From Paraburkholderia sp. BCC1886 (GTDB lineage: Bacteria > Pseudomonadota > Gammaproteobacteria > Burkholderiales > Burkholderiaceae): DNA of 64,000 bases. Numbering within the stretch: the first letter of the stretch is position 1; each line of letters opens with the position of its first letter. Shown here one piece after another: positions 50,170 through 58,275 of the stretch. The stretch is taken from the NCBI RefSeq assembly GCF_900996245.1, contig NZ_CAAJGK010000107.1:124001-188000 (forward strand), given 5' to 3'. The translations under genes were made by a program, and so were the position numbers. Under the pieces are notes generated by a model. The model did no database searches. It worked only from the letters and a program-made list of their open reading frames with translations, and was not told where the DNA came from.

Positions 50170-50385
50170 ATGAGCATTTCCGCTATCAACGTACGCAATC
50201 AGTTCAAGGGCAAGGTCAAGGAAATCATCCGCGGCTCGGTGGTGTCCGAGGTCGACGTGGAAACGCCCTTCGGCATCGTCACTTCGGTGATTACGACGCG
50301 CTCGGTCGACGAACTCGATCTGAAGGTTGGCTCGGAAGTGGTGGCGCTGGTGAAGTCCACCGAGGTGTCGATCGCCCGGCTGTGA
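50170..50385 (+). CDS. ssuF: TOBE-domain molybdopterin-binding-like protein SsuF
   Basis: A 71-residue single TOBE/Mop domain, MSISAINVRNQFKGKVKEII, with ETPFGIVTSVITTRSVDELD and VVALVKSTEVSIARL. Such small proteins end the ssu operon in Burkholderia and Pseudomonas and are needed for growth on some sulfonates and sulfate esters. The biochemical role is unclear; oxyanion binding is suggested by the fold. It lies 48 bases after ssuB. Confidence 0.92.
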   Translation: MSISAINVRNQFKGKVKEIIRGSVVSEVDVETPFGIVTSVITTRSVDELDLKVGSEVVALVKSTEVSIARL

Positions 50386-50468
50386 GGAGGGTGTGTCTGA
50401 CGCTTGACGCTTGCTAGTTGACGGCGCCGGGTTGCGGAATGGTCCGCGCGGCGCCCGTCATACGTCGA

Positions 50469-50735
50469 TTATTTTGCGTTCGCCCCGCTTGCCGGCGGCG
50501 CGTGCATCATCTTGTCGTTGGTCGGTTTGGTCGGGCGCTTGATCGGCATGTTGTCCGGGTTGCTCGAGCCTGCCGCGCCCGATGCGGCTTCGGGTGATTT
50601 GATCATCGGCTCGCCGCTGTTCTGCTGGGCCGATGGCGCCGTTTGCGCGAATGTCGTGACTACGCACGCAGCCGACAGGCTGAGCACGCCACAGACGCTC
50701 AGCAGGTATTTGTGCCGCCATTTGGTCCGGTTCAT
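50469..50735 (-). CDS. small secreted protein, unknown function
   Basis: An 88-residue protein with a Sec signal (YLLSVCGVLSLSAACVVTTF, cleavage near TFAQ) and a hydrophilic, Pro/Asn/Lys-rich mature part (SNPDNMPIKRPTKPTNDKMM). The AGGAGG ribosome-binding site 5 bases before ATG 50735 supports this start. No recognisable domain. Similar short secreted proteins are frequent in Burkholderia. Confidence 0.72.
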   Translation of the reverse strand: MNRTKWRHKYLLSVCGVLSLSAACVVTTFAQTAPSAQQNSGEPMIKSPEAASGAAGSSNPDNMPIKRPTKPTNDKMMHAPPASGANAK

Positions 50736-50858
50736 CACGTCCTCCTATGTTTGTCTCGCCTCGGCCTGACGGCACGCAACCCGCATGCCTCGGGATGAGT
50801 GACGGCGATTCGATCGCAGATTATGCTGACGCCTCGTTCCATTTGCCGGAGAGTCGTC

Positions 50859-51221
50859 ATGCACCTTTCACGAGCCATTCCCATTATTCGTATTTTCGCG
50901 GAAGAGAAAGCCCGCGAGTTTTATATCGACTTTCTCGGCTTTGCCGTGGAGTGGGAACATCGGTTTGAAGATAATTTCCCGATTTACTTGCAGGTCAGGC
51001 GCTCGGATCTGATTCTGCATTTGAGTGAGCATCATGGCGATGCGACACCGGGGTCGACGATATTCGTGCCGATGCGCAAGGTCGATGCGCTGCAAGCCGA
51101 GCTTGAAGGCAAAGACTATAAGTTCGGGAAGCCGGTGGTGCAGGAGTTGCCGTGGGGTAAGGTGCTGGAGACCGTCGATCCGTTTGGAAACCGGATCCGA
51201 TTTTGCGAGGAGGCGGGGTAG
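50859..51221 (+). CDS. glyoxalase/bleomycin-resistance-type protein
   Basis: A 120-residue VOC-superfamily protein: RAIPIIRIFAEEKAREFYID, YLQVRRSDLILHLSEHHGDA and LETVDPFGNRIRFCEEAG, typical of bleomycin-binding-like members of the family. It may bind a drug or metabolise a small aldehyde; the ligand is unknown. ATG 50859 is chosen because the fold begins there. A terminator for the convergent tRNA-His follows. Confidence 0.88.
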   Translation: MHLSRAIPIIRIFAEEKAREFYIDFLGFAVEWEHRFEDNFPIYLQVRRSDLILHLSEHHGDATPGSTIFVPMRKVDALQAELEGKDYKFGKPVVQELPWGKVLETVDPFGNRIRFCEEAG

Positions 51222-51237
51222 AGCGGGACGGGAGACC

Positions 51238-51272
51238 AAACAAAAACGCCACCGTGAAAACACAGTGGCGTT
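51238..51272 (-). terminator. terminator of the tRNA-His gene
   Basis: Minus-strand stem AACGCCAC and GTGGCGTT (51245-51252 with 51265-51272) followed by T5GT3, about 30 bases beyond the tRNA 3' end. Confidence 0.85.
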
Positions 51273-51303
51273 AGTCGAATCTTTGAACTGCTTTTGAATT
51301 CTT

Positions 51304-51380
51304 TGGGGTGGCTGATGGGGCTCGAACCCACGACAACAGGAATCACAATCCTGGACTCTACCAACTGAGCTACAGCCACC
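51304..51380 (-). tRNA. tRNA-His (GUG)
   Basis: The minus strand forms a 77-base tRNA, GGTGGCTGTAGCTCAGTTGG at the 5' end and GCCACCCCA at the 3' end with an encoded CCA. The anticodon loop TTGTGAT gives GUG. The extra 5' G opposite C73 is the His identity feature. Confidence 0.96.
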
Positions 51381-51440
51381 ACTGAAAATCTACCTCTGCT
51401 CAGCTTGCTTGAAAAACTTGCGTCGCCGAGAAGAAACGAG

Positions 51441-51469
51441 ATTATACGAACACGAATCCCGTTTGCCTA
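51441..51469 (-). promoter_or_regulatory. promoter of tRNA-His
   Basis: Minus-strand consensus TATAAT (51441-51446) with a weaker -35 TAGGCA (51464-51469) at 17-base spacing, in the gap between dusA and the tRNA. The transcript would carry a leader of about 50 bases. Confidence 0.6.
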
Positions 51470-51474
51470 GTCCT

Positions 51475-52476
51475 TTATTCAAAAATTTCGACCGGCTCGC
51501 GCAGATGCTGCCTGGCCTCATCGAAGATGCTTAGATCGCGCGCAGCGAGTCGCTTGCTGTCGGACAAAACGCGACGCCAGCCACGCGCGCCGGCCTCGCC
51601 GCGATAGAGCCCGAGCGCGTGACGCGTTATCGCGCCAAGGTAGGTGCCGCGCGCCATCTCGGCCGCGCAGTATTCGATCAGCTTCGCCTCGATCTGCTCG
51701 CGCGTGAGCGGCGTGTCGGTCGCGCCATAGAAGCGCGCATCGACATCGGCGAGTACATAGGGGTTGTGATAAGCCTCGCGGCCGAGCATTACGCCATCGA
51801 CGTGCTGCAAATGCGTTTCCACTTCGTCGAGCGTCTTGATCCCGCCGTTGATAATGATTTCCAGATGCGGAAAGTCGCGCTTGAGTTGATACGCGTAATC
51901 GTATTTGAGCGGCGGGATCTCGCGATTTTCTTTCGGGCTCAAGCCCTTGAGAATCGCATTGCGCGCGTGGACGACGAACACCGTGCAGCCCGCATCCGCA
52001 ATCGTGCCGACGAAATCGCGGACGAAACCGTAGGCTTCGACCGCATCCACGCCGATGCGATGCTTGACCGTCACCGGCACGGTCACCACGTCGCGCATGG
52101 CCTTCACACAGTCGGCGACGAGTTGCGGCTCGTTCATCAGGCACGCGCCGAATGCGCCGCGTTGTACGCGCTCGGAGGGGCAGCCGCAGTTCAGATTGAT
52201 CTCGTCATAACCCCATTGCTCGCCGAGACGCGCCGCGCGTGCGAGGTCGTCCGGTTCGCTGCCGCCGAGCTGCAACGCCACGGGCGCTTCGGCTGGCGTA
52301 AACGCCAGATGTCGCGGCACGTCGCCATGCAGCAGTGCGCCGGTCGTGACCATCTCCGTGTAAAGCCACGTGTGGCGGGAGATCGTGCGGTGCAGGGAAC
52401 GACAATGGCGGTCGGTCCAGTCCATCATGGGCGCCACGGATATTCGGCGGGGGCTGGCAGTGCAGTCAGAAGACAT
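51475..52476 (-). CDS. dusA: tRNA-dihydrouridine(20/20a) synthase DusA
   Basis: A 333-residue FMN enzyme that reduces uridines in the tRNA D-loop. Motifs: RRISVAPMMDWTDRHCRSLH, LQLGGSEPDDLARAARLGEQ, NLNCGCPSERVQRGAFGACL with the catalytic Cys, VKHRIGVDAVEAYGFVRDFV and DGVMLGREAYHNPYVLADVD. Length and the DusA-specific VAPMMDWTD opening separate it from DusB and DusC. Transcribed alone on the minus strand next to tRNA-His. Confidence 0.96.
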   Translation of the reverse strand: MSSDCTASPRRISVAPMMDWTDRHCRSLHRTISRHTWLYTEMVTTGALLHGDVPRHLAFTPAEAPVALQLGGSEPDDLARAARLGEQWGYDEINLNCGCPSERVQRGAFGACLMNEPQLVADCVKAMRDVVTVPVTVKHRIGVDAVEAYGFVRDFVGTIADAGCTVFVVHARNAILKGLSPKENREIPPLKYDYAYQLKRDFPHLEIIINGGIKTLDEVETHLQHVDGVMLGREAYHNPYVLADVDARFYGATDTPLTREQIEAKLIEYCAAEMARGTYLGAITRHALGLYRGEAGARGWRRVLSDSKRLAARDLSIFDEARQHLREPVEIFE

Positions 52477-52850
52477 GAGGGGATGACGGCTTGAAACAAA
52501 CCGGAATTTTACCGCAATTGTATAAATCGCCGCCCGACTGGAGCGTCGAGAAGGGTGGCGAACCGTCGCAAAACCGGACTTTCTGAATAGGCCCGCACCT
52601 TATCCGCCCCGCCAGCAAGGTCTTTGGGGCTTCAAACGCCATCGGGGAAGGGTCTGACCGTCGCTGAGCCTTGCCCTGTTTGGCTCAGACCGATTGTTTC
52701 AGTTTCAAGAATAGTAATTTCAGTATATCGAGATAAAAAGCCAATAGTACGGGTATACACTGCCTCCCATCGACGTTGCAGCCAGGCCTCACCAGACACA
52801 CCTGCGACGCCTTCTTGAACTGAAGTCGTAACGTTATCGGAGTTTCCATC
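52477..52850. other. 374-base divergent intergenic region
   Basis: No gene supported. Around 52.69-52.76 kb the sequence is AT-rich, then TATACACTGCCTCCC at 52754-52768, a probable -10 and start region for the small secreted protein gene. The dusA promoter must lie near 52.50-52.55 kb; no clear hexamer pair was found. Confidence 0.45.
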
Positions 52851-53117
52851 ATGAAGACCAAATTCGTCGCCGCCCTGCTGATCGCCGCTTCTGCTTCGAT
52901 CGCTGCTCCCGCATTCGCCAGTGGCTACGGCCCGGCACCGTTCTATCGTCCTTCGGTTGGTGCTCCTGCTTCGCAACAAGGTCAGAACTCGCAAACCGTT
53001 GCCGCTGAACAGCGCAACGCACAAGTCAACGCCTACGGCGGCGTGCACAATGCGACGTCGCAATCGGGTTCGCGTGATGTGACGCCGGCTCAGCAAGCAG
53101 TTTTCTTCGGTAACTAA
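52851..53117 (+). CDS. small secreted protein, unknown function
   Basis: An 88-residue exported protein with signal peptide KFVAALLIAASASIAAPAFA (cleavage after AFA) and a Gln/Asn/Ser-rich mature part (SVGAPASQQGQNSQTVAAEQ). Burkholderia carry many such DUF4148-like short periplasmic proteins of unknown role. An AT-rich promoter region and two consecutive hairpins downstream suggest strong expression. Confidence 0.8.
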   Translation: MKTKFVAALLIAASASIAAPAFASGYGPAPFYRPSVGAPASQQGQNSQTVAAEQRNAQVNAYGGVHNATSQSGSRDVTPAQQAVFFGN

Positions 53118-53131
53118 CCCGTTGCTGTCGC

Positions 53132-53205
53132 GATGATTGTCCACGAGACAATCGTCGAACCGGGCGCCGCGCATGATCCGATCATGCCGGCGCCCGGTTC
53201 CGTTT
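53132..53205 (+). terminator. double hairpin terminator
   Basis: A first hairpin, GATGATTGTC with GACAATCGTC (53132-53156), is followed by a long one: AACCGGGCGCCG (53158-53169) pairs with CGGCGCCCGGTT (53188-53199) and is extended inward by GCATGAT/ATCATGC with one bulge. A short T run (GTTTG) follows. Placed directly after the small secreted protein gene. Confidence 0.8.
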
Positions 53206-53355
53206 GCGCCTTCTGAATTCACTGCGTTATCAATCCGATATTGCCCGTTTCGATGCTGTCGTTTTAACGGCCATGCTACGATTTTTTATCGTTTCGCAAA
53301 GGCTTACCAAACCAGCGCTTTTGCATTTCGCTTTCATTACATTTTTAGAGGCTTT

Positions 53356-53595
53356 ATGGATTTCGAACACTGTGGCTTTCGCGTGTCCACGCATGTCGTC
53401 CCGGATGAGGCTGGTGTTCAATGGTTGTGTCGCGCCGATATCGAACGCGCCGACGGCGATAGTCTGAAGGGTGCGCCCGAAGGGCTCGAACTCACCATTC
53501 CGCGTCTGAAAATCGATCCGTTAATGGCAGTCAGCGCGCTCGAACATCAAGCGAAAAGTGCGATTGACGATTGGTGTCGTCAGCTTAAGAACTGA
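53356..53595 (+). CDS. small hypothetical protein
   Basis: A 79-residue soluble protein, MDFEHCGFRVSTHVVPDEAG, with WLCRADIERADGDSLKGAPE and SALEHQAKSAIDDWCRQLKN. The N-terminal part looks like a short beta sheet, the end like a helix. ATG 53356 is preferred; an upstream extension to 53137 would run through the terminator. Family unknown to me. Confidence 0.72.
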   Translation: MDFEHCGFRVSTHVVPDEAGVQWLCRADIERADGDSLKGAPEGLELTIPRLKIDPLMAVSALEHQAKSAIDDWCRQLKN

Positions 53596-53669
53596 ATAAG
53601 ACATAGCGCTGCCCATTCGAGGGTTAATTGGGCTCGCGCTACACCGGTCAAGCAGTATGGACGATGTCG

Positions 53670-53990
53670 TCAATGTCCATGACCGCCACCATGTCCGCCG
53701 CTGTGGCCCCACGAGTTTCCGCCGTGCCCGCCACCCCGGCCGCCGCCATGCCAGCCGCCATGCCCCCCGTGGCCGCCGTAGCCGCCATAACCTCCATAGC
53801 AGCAGCCTCCACCGCCCCAGATGTTGATTGAACTGTAGGCCGGCCCGTACGGCGCGCCATAGCCGTAACCGTAGTCGGGGTAATAAGGTTGGGCATAGCC
53901 GTAACCGTAGCCGTAGCCCGGCGCGACTGCACAACCGGCGAGACTGGCCGCCGCTGCCAACAGCGCGATCGATATGACGAATCTGCTCAC
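53670..53990 (-). CDS. glycine/tyrosine-rich lipoprotein
   Basis: A 106-residue protein with a lipoprotein signal, SIALLAAAASLAGC, starting at GTG 53990 with an AGAGG site. The mature protein is almost entirely low complexity: GYGYGYGYAQPYYPDYGYGY, then a Gly/His-rich tail (GGYGGHGGHGGWHGGGRGGG). Such tails can bind metals or adhere to surfaces; the role is unknown. The His/Gly repeats are encoded by GCCACC-like short repeats. Confidence 0.75.
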   Translation of the reverse strand: MSRFVISIALLAAAASLAGCAVAPGYGYGYGYAQPYYPDYGYGYGAPYGPAYSSINIWGGGGCCYGGYGGYGGHGGHGGWHGGGRGGGHGGNSWGHSGGHGGGHGH

Positions 53991-54261
53991 GATACCTCTC
54001 CCAATATTTCTTCTGCCTACCAGTGAGAAGACTCGCGAGCGACGGAGTTCAGGCGTATTTGTGTCCGCACATTACCGACGTGATCTCGCCGTTCGCCGTG
54101 ATGACGCCTTGAATTGCGACCGAATGCTGCGGGGTATGCTCTGCGCCATTCTTTCCGTCTCTTACCAGTTCGCCTCTCCGTAACACTTGGTTAAATTTCT
54201 GCAATGGGACTGTAGGGCACGACTGATAAGTTCGCGCGAATCCTGCCACCATCCGCCGCCC

Positions 54262-55752
54262 ATGAAGCAAGATTCCAAGCCGGCGACCGCCTTGTCCCAA
54301 CGCGAAGAAGGTGACGCTTGCGCCGCGCGCGGCGAGTTCGACGCCGCGCTTCATCGTTACGAGGCCGCGCTTGCACTCGATTCCAGCGATCCGCGCAGTC
54401 ACGAACGACTCGCTGCAACGCTCGCGACGTTGCATCGTTACCCCGAGGCCATCGATCCATACCGCGCGGCGCTTCGATTCGAACCCGACAATGCCGATCT
54501 GCATCACGGTCTCGGCTGGGCGCTGGAACAGATGCATCGGCTCGACGAAGCAGTGGGCGCCTATAGGGATGCTGCGCGTCTCAACCCGAAGGCGGACGGC
54601 TCTCAGAACAACATCGGCAACTGTCTGCAAGCGCTCGGGCGTTTCGACGAAGCGCATGAAGCCTATCGTCTGGCGATCGAAGCCGCGCCGCGCGTTCCGC
54701 TCTATTACCGCAACTTCGTGCAAACGAAACGTCTCGCCGTCGACGATCCGGCATTTGTCGCGATGGAGCGACTGGTCGGCGAAGCACACACGCTCCCACC
54801 GGCCGCTCAGGTCGATATTCACTTCGCCTACGGGCAGGTGCTGTCCGACGCGGGCCGTCACGACGCTTCGTTCGACCATTTCCTGAAAGGCAATCGGTTG
54901 CAGCGCGCGCAGATGCATTACGACGAAGCGCAGTCGCTCGGTCTCTTTGCACAATTGCCGACGCTGCTCGATGCCGGTTTGCTGAAGGCGAAGGCGAATC
55001 TCGGCGATCCCTCAGCGGCGCCGATCTTTATCGTCGGCATGCCGCGCTCCGGTTCGACGTTGATCGAACAGATTCTGGCGAGTCATCCGCAAGTGTTCGG
55101 GGCCGGTGAGCGCACGGAATTCGGCGCGGCACTCGTGCAAAGCATCAGCCGCGAGCCGGGCGATCCGCTGAAGATTGCGATCGACGGCTTGCGCGACGTT
55201 CGGCCCGCGGCGCTGGCAGCGTTGGGCGCGGATTATCTGCAACGTATACGCGAAGCGTTGCCGCACGACACCACGCATTTCACCGACAAATACCCGTTCA
55301 ATTTCATGAATGTCGGATTGATTCATCTCGCGCTGCCGAATGCGCGCTTCATTCACAGCCGACGCTCGCCGTTGCAAACCTGTCTGTCGATTTTTTCGCG
55401 GATTTTCCACGACGTGCCGTTCGGTTACGACCTCGCCGAACTCGGTCGCTACTATCGTGCGTACGATGCGTTGATGGCGCATTGGCAAAGCGTTTTGCCG
55501 CCGGGTGTGATGCTCGAAGTCAGGTATGAAGAACTGGTCGACGATCTCGAAGGCCACGTTCGCCAGATGCTCGGACATTGCGGGCTGCCGTGGGACGATG
55601 GCTGTCTCGCGTTTCATCGGACGACACGGCGGGTGAGTACGGCGAGTTCGGCGCAGGTGCGCCGTCCGCTCTACAAGAGCTCGCTGCAGCGCTGGCAGCC
55701 GAGCACGGAGTTGATTCAACCGCTACTCGATGCACTCGGCCCTGTAGCTTGA
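54262..55752 (+). CDS. TPR-repeat sulfotransferase family protein
   Basis: A 496-residue protein. The N-terminal half is made of TPR repeats (AARGEFDAALHRYEAALALD, RYPEAIDPYRAALRFEPDNA, RLDEAVGAYRDAARLNPKAD, RFDEAHEAYRLAIEAAPRVP). The C-terminal half is a sulfotransferase-3 domain with the PAPS 5'-phosphosulfate loop PIFIVGMPRSGSTLIEQILA near residue 259 and the 3'-phosphate site FIHSRRSPLQTCLSIF. The start is 54262; the TTG at 54187 gives an unrelated extension. It probably sulfates a protein, carbohydrate or lipid. The substrate is unknown. Confidence 0.9.
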   Translation: MKQDSKPATALSQREEGDACAARGEFDAALHRYEAALALDSSDPRSHERLAATLATLHRYPEAIDPYRAALRFEPDNADLHHGLGWALEQMHRLDEAVGAYRDAARLNPKADGSQNNIGNCLQALGRFDEAHEAYRLAIEAAPRVPLYYRNFVQTKRLAVDDPAFVAMERLVGEAHTLPPAAQVDIHFAYGQVLSDAGRHDASFDHFLKGNRLQRAQMHYDEAQSLGLFAQLPTLLDAGLLKAKANLGDPSAAPIFIVGMPRSGSTLIEQILASHPQVFGAGERTEFGAALVQSISREPGDPLKIAIDGLRDVRPAALAALGADYLQRIREALPHDTTHFTDKYPFNFMNVGLIHLALPNARFIHSRRSPLQTCLSIFSRIFHDVPFGYDLAELGRYYRAYDALMAHWQSVLPPGVMLEVRYEELVDDLEGHVRQMLGHCGLPWDDGCLAFHRTTRRVSTASSAQVRRPLYKSSLQRWQPSTELIQPLLDALGPVA

Positions 55753-55761
55753 GTGGACCGA

Positions 55762-56007
55762 TCAATGCATCGCAAGCGTCGTGTGATGCAAAGCCGGATA
55801 CACGCCGACGATGAATGCACCGTACAACACGGCCATCGTCACGCCGCCCGCCGTCCCCCACACATCGCGCGATAAAGCACCCTGGCGGAAATGCACGGGC
55901 AGTCCGACGATCAGATAACCGAGTATGAAGAAACCGATCACCGCCCATACAGGCGAGACGTCATGACCGAGGAATTCGACGAAAGCAGGTAGTTTGATTG
56001 GCGGCAT
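55762..56007 (-). CDS. small membrane protein, unknown function
   Basis: An 81-residue protein with two membrane helices (SPVWAVIGFFILGYLIVGLP and GTAGGVTMAVLYGAFIVGVY). ATG 56007 (MPPIKLPAFVEFLGHDV) is the likely start. It converges on the sulfotransferase gene. No family function known to me. Confidence 0.7.
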   Translation of the reverse strand: MPPIKLPAFVEFLGHDVSPVWAVIGFFILGYLIVGLPVHFRQGALSRDVWGTAGGVTMAVLYGAFIVGVYPALHHTTLAMH

Positions 56008-56219
56008 GATGAACGATGAGAGCACGGGCGGAAATGAGCGAGCGACCGGCCGCGACCTGGCGGCGCGTGCGGACATCCGCCGATTTAAGTCCACTCGCGA
56101 ACGCGACGCAAGCAAAAGACTGTATGCATTTGTACGGCCGCCACTGCGTGCTTTCTGTCGCCTTCCATCGATGATTCAGCGCGCTTTCATAGCGAGGCTT
56201 TTAACGCTTGCCCAACGCT

Positions 56220-56435
56220 CTATTTACGTTTGCGCAGCGGTTCGAGCAAGGGCTTCAAACCGTTGTGATCGATCTCCTGCATCAAGGCCAGCAAGCGGCC
56301 GATTTCGCCGGGCGGAAAGCCCTGGCTCGCGAACCAGTTCAGGTAGTGACCGGGCAGGTCGGCAATCACGCGGCCCTTGTATTTTCCATACGGCATCACG
56401 CGCGTAACAAGCAGTTCGAGGTGTTCGGGATTCAT
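56220..56435 (-). CDS. DUF3820 family protein
   Basis: A 71-residue protein, MNPEHLELLVTRVMPYGKYK, followed by GRVIADLPGHYLNWFASQGF and GEIGRLLALMQEIDHNGLKP. This is the DUF3820 family, with the MPYGKYKG motif seen in putative quorum-sensing-related and exonuclease-associated small proteins. Function unknown. ATG 56435 fits the family; the extension to 56564 does not. Confidence 0.85.
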   Translation of the reverse strand: MNPEHLELLVTRVMPYGKYKGRVIADLPGHYLNWFASQGFPPGEIGRLLALMQEIDHNGLKPLLEPLRKRK

Positions 56436-56583
56436 CGCAGATGAGCGCAGAGGGGAGAGGCGAGCCAGGTTGCGAGCGGCCGGCAAGCAGCCGTTGAAGC
56501 ATTCTAGCGTGCGATGCAGGCAGCGCGCGGGCATGGTAACGTCTTGCGCTTTATGTTCAAACACTCAACACAGGACAAGTTCG

Positions 56584-57636
56584 ATGGAATACCGCAGACT
56601 CGGCGACTCGGATGTGCAAGTTAGCCTGATCGGTCTTGGCACCATGACGTGGGGCGAGCAGAACACCGAACAGGACGCGCACGCACAGATCGATTACGCG
56701 TTGGACCACGGCGTCAATCTGATCGACGCCGCTGAAATGTATCCGGTGCCGCCGCGTCCCGAAACGCAAGGTTCCACCGAGCGTTATATCGGCACGTGGC
56801 TCGCGCAGCATCGCAGCGCGCGCGACAAAATCGTGCTGGCGACGAAGATCGCCGGGCCGGCTCGTCAGCCGCACAATCCGCGTCATATCCGCGGCGAGGG
56901 CAATCAGTTCGATCGCAAGAATCTCACCGAAGCGCTGAACGACAGCCTGAAGCGTCTGCAAACGGACTACGTCGATCTGTATCAATTGCACTGGCCGGAT
57001 CGCAGCACGATGACGTTCGGCCGTCCCGCGTATCCGTGGGTCGACGATGCGTATACGGTGCCGATCGAAGAAACGCTGTCGGTGCTCGCCGAGTTCGTGA
57101 AGGCCGGCAAGGTGCGGCACGTCGGCGTGTCGAACGAGACGCCGTGGGGTGTCGCGCAATTTCTGCGTGCCGCGGAAAAGCTCGACTTGCCGCGTATCGT
57201 CAGCATCCAGAATCCGTACAGTCTGTTGAACCGCACGTACGAAGCGGGCTTGTCCGAATACGCGCATCGTGACCACGTCGGCCTGCTCGCCTATTCGCCG
57301 CTGGCTTTCGGTTGGCTGTCGGGTAAATACGAGGGCGGCGCGCGACCGGCGGGCGCGCGGATTTCACTGTTCGAACGCTTCCAGCGTTACAGCAAGCCGC
57401 AAGCCGTGCAGGCGACCACGCGCTACGTCGAACTCGCGAAGCGTCACGGTCTGTCGCCCGCGCAATTCGCGCTGGCCTTCGTCAATAGCCGGCCGTTCCT
57501 GACGAGCAATCTGATTGGCGCGACATCGCTCGATCAGTTGAAGGAAAACATCGGCAGCGCCGATGTGAAACTCGCTCCCGACGTGCTCGCGGAAATCGAT
57601 GCGCTGCACGAGTTGCAGCCGAATCCGGCGCCCTGA
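56584..57636 (+). CDS. aldo/keto reductase (Tas-like)
   Basis: A 350-residue NADPH-dependent reductase. MEYRRLGDSDVQVSLIGLGT opens the family. The catalytic tetrad is visible in LIDAAEMYPVPPRPETQGST (Asp and Tyr), LATKIAG (Lys) and YQLHWPDRS (His). The C-terminal cofactor block is SNLIGATSLDQLKENI. Close to E. coli Tas. ATG 56584; the extension upstream is not related. Physiological substrate unknown. Confidence 0.94.
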   Translation: MEYRRLGDSDVQVSLIGLGTMTWGEQNTEQDAHAQIDYALDHGVNLIDAAEMYPVPPRPETQGSTERYIGTWLAQHRSARDKIVLATKIAGPARQPHNPRHIRGEGNQFDRKNLTEALNDSLKRLQTDYVDLYQLHWPDRSTMTFGRPAYPWVDDAYTVPIEETLSVLAEFVKAGKVRHVGVSNETPWGVAQFLRAAEKLDLPRIVSIQNPYSLLNRTYEAGLSEYAHRDHVGLLAYSPLAFGWLSGKYEGGARPAGARISLFERFQRYSKPQAVQATTRYVELAKRHGLSPAQFALAFVNSRPFLTSNLIGATSLDQLKENIGSADVKLAPDVLAEIDALHELQPNPAP

Positions 57637-57822
57637 GCGCCCGGCAGTCCGCTGGCAATCTCCCAGCCGGAAGCGAAATCACCACCTAAACTGTGGTGGA
57701 CGGGACGGCCTGAAGCGCTGCGATGCACCGCAGTGGTAGGATTCAGGCCGAAAAAATCCAGAGCGGCGCCCGACCCGTGCGGCGTGCCGCTCCCCACCGA
57801 GCGATAGGACTCAGGACATCGA

Positions 57823-58245
57823 ATGGCGCAACAGAAAACCAATCCGAAACTCGAACAGGCGCTCACGCGCGGAGATCTTGCCATTCGCCAGGCGAATTCG
57901 GCACGGGCCACGGCCTTGTTGCGGGCGCTGGGCAAAATGGTCATCGAGGCATCGGCCACGATCGGCGTGGAAGCCTTCACGCTGATTCCCGATGGCGACA
58001 AGATTTACGATCCCGCAGATGGCCTGTGGCCGCAGGAGTTGCAGATTTCGCTCGACGGCCCGGTTGAAGACTCCGACCCGGACGAACTGCGCACCATCCG
58101 CCTGATCGCCGACGATCCGGGCACCGTGTTCCGGGTGGAGTGGCAGCGCGCCGACGGGAAAATCGGCCGCCAGGACGGCGGACCCTTCGCGACGGTGGCG
58201 TTTATCTCCGACGTGGACATTCCCTGGACCGACGACGAAGACTGA
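57823..58245 (+). CDS. hypothetical protein
   Basis: A 140-residue acidic protein, MAQQKTNPKLEQALTRGDLA, with an N-terminal helix and a beta-rich end (RVEWQRADGKIGRQDGG, then FISDVDIPWTDDED). No motif or signal recognised. It converges on the nodJ-like gene 30 bases downstream. Confidence 0.7.
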   Translation: MAQQKTNPKLEQALTRGDLAIRQANSARATALLRALGKMVIEASATIGVEAFTLIPDGDKIYDPADGLWPQELQISLDGPVEDSDPDELRTIRLIADDPGTVFRVEWQRADGKIGRQDGGPFATVAFISDVDIPWTDDED

Positions 58246-58275
58246 GGTGTCGGCTTCGTTGCCGGTGGGCCTTCG

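Noticed and set aside
57676..57770. rho-independent terminator after the aldo/keto reductase
   Set aside because: CGGCCTGAA and TTCAGGCCG can pair, but the loop is long and A residues, not T, follow on the plus strand.
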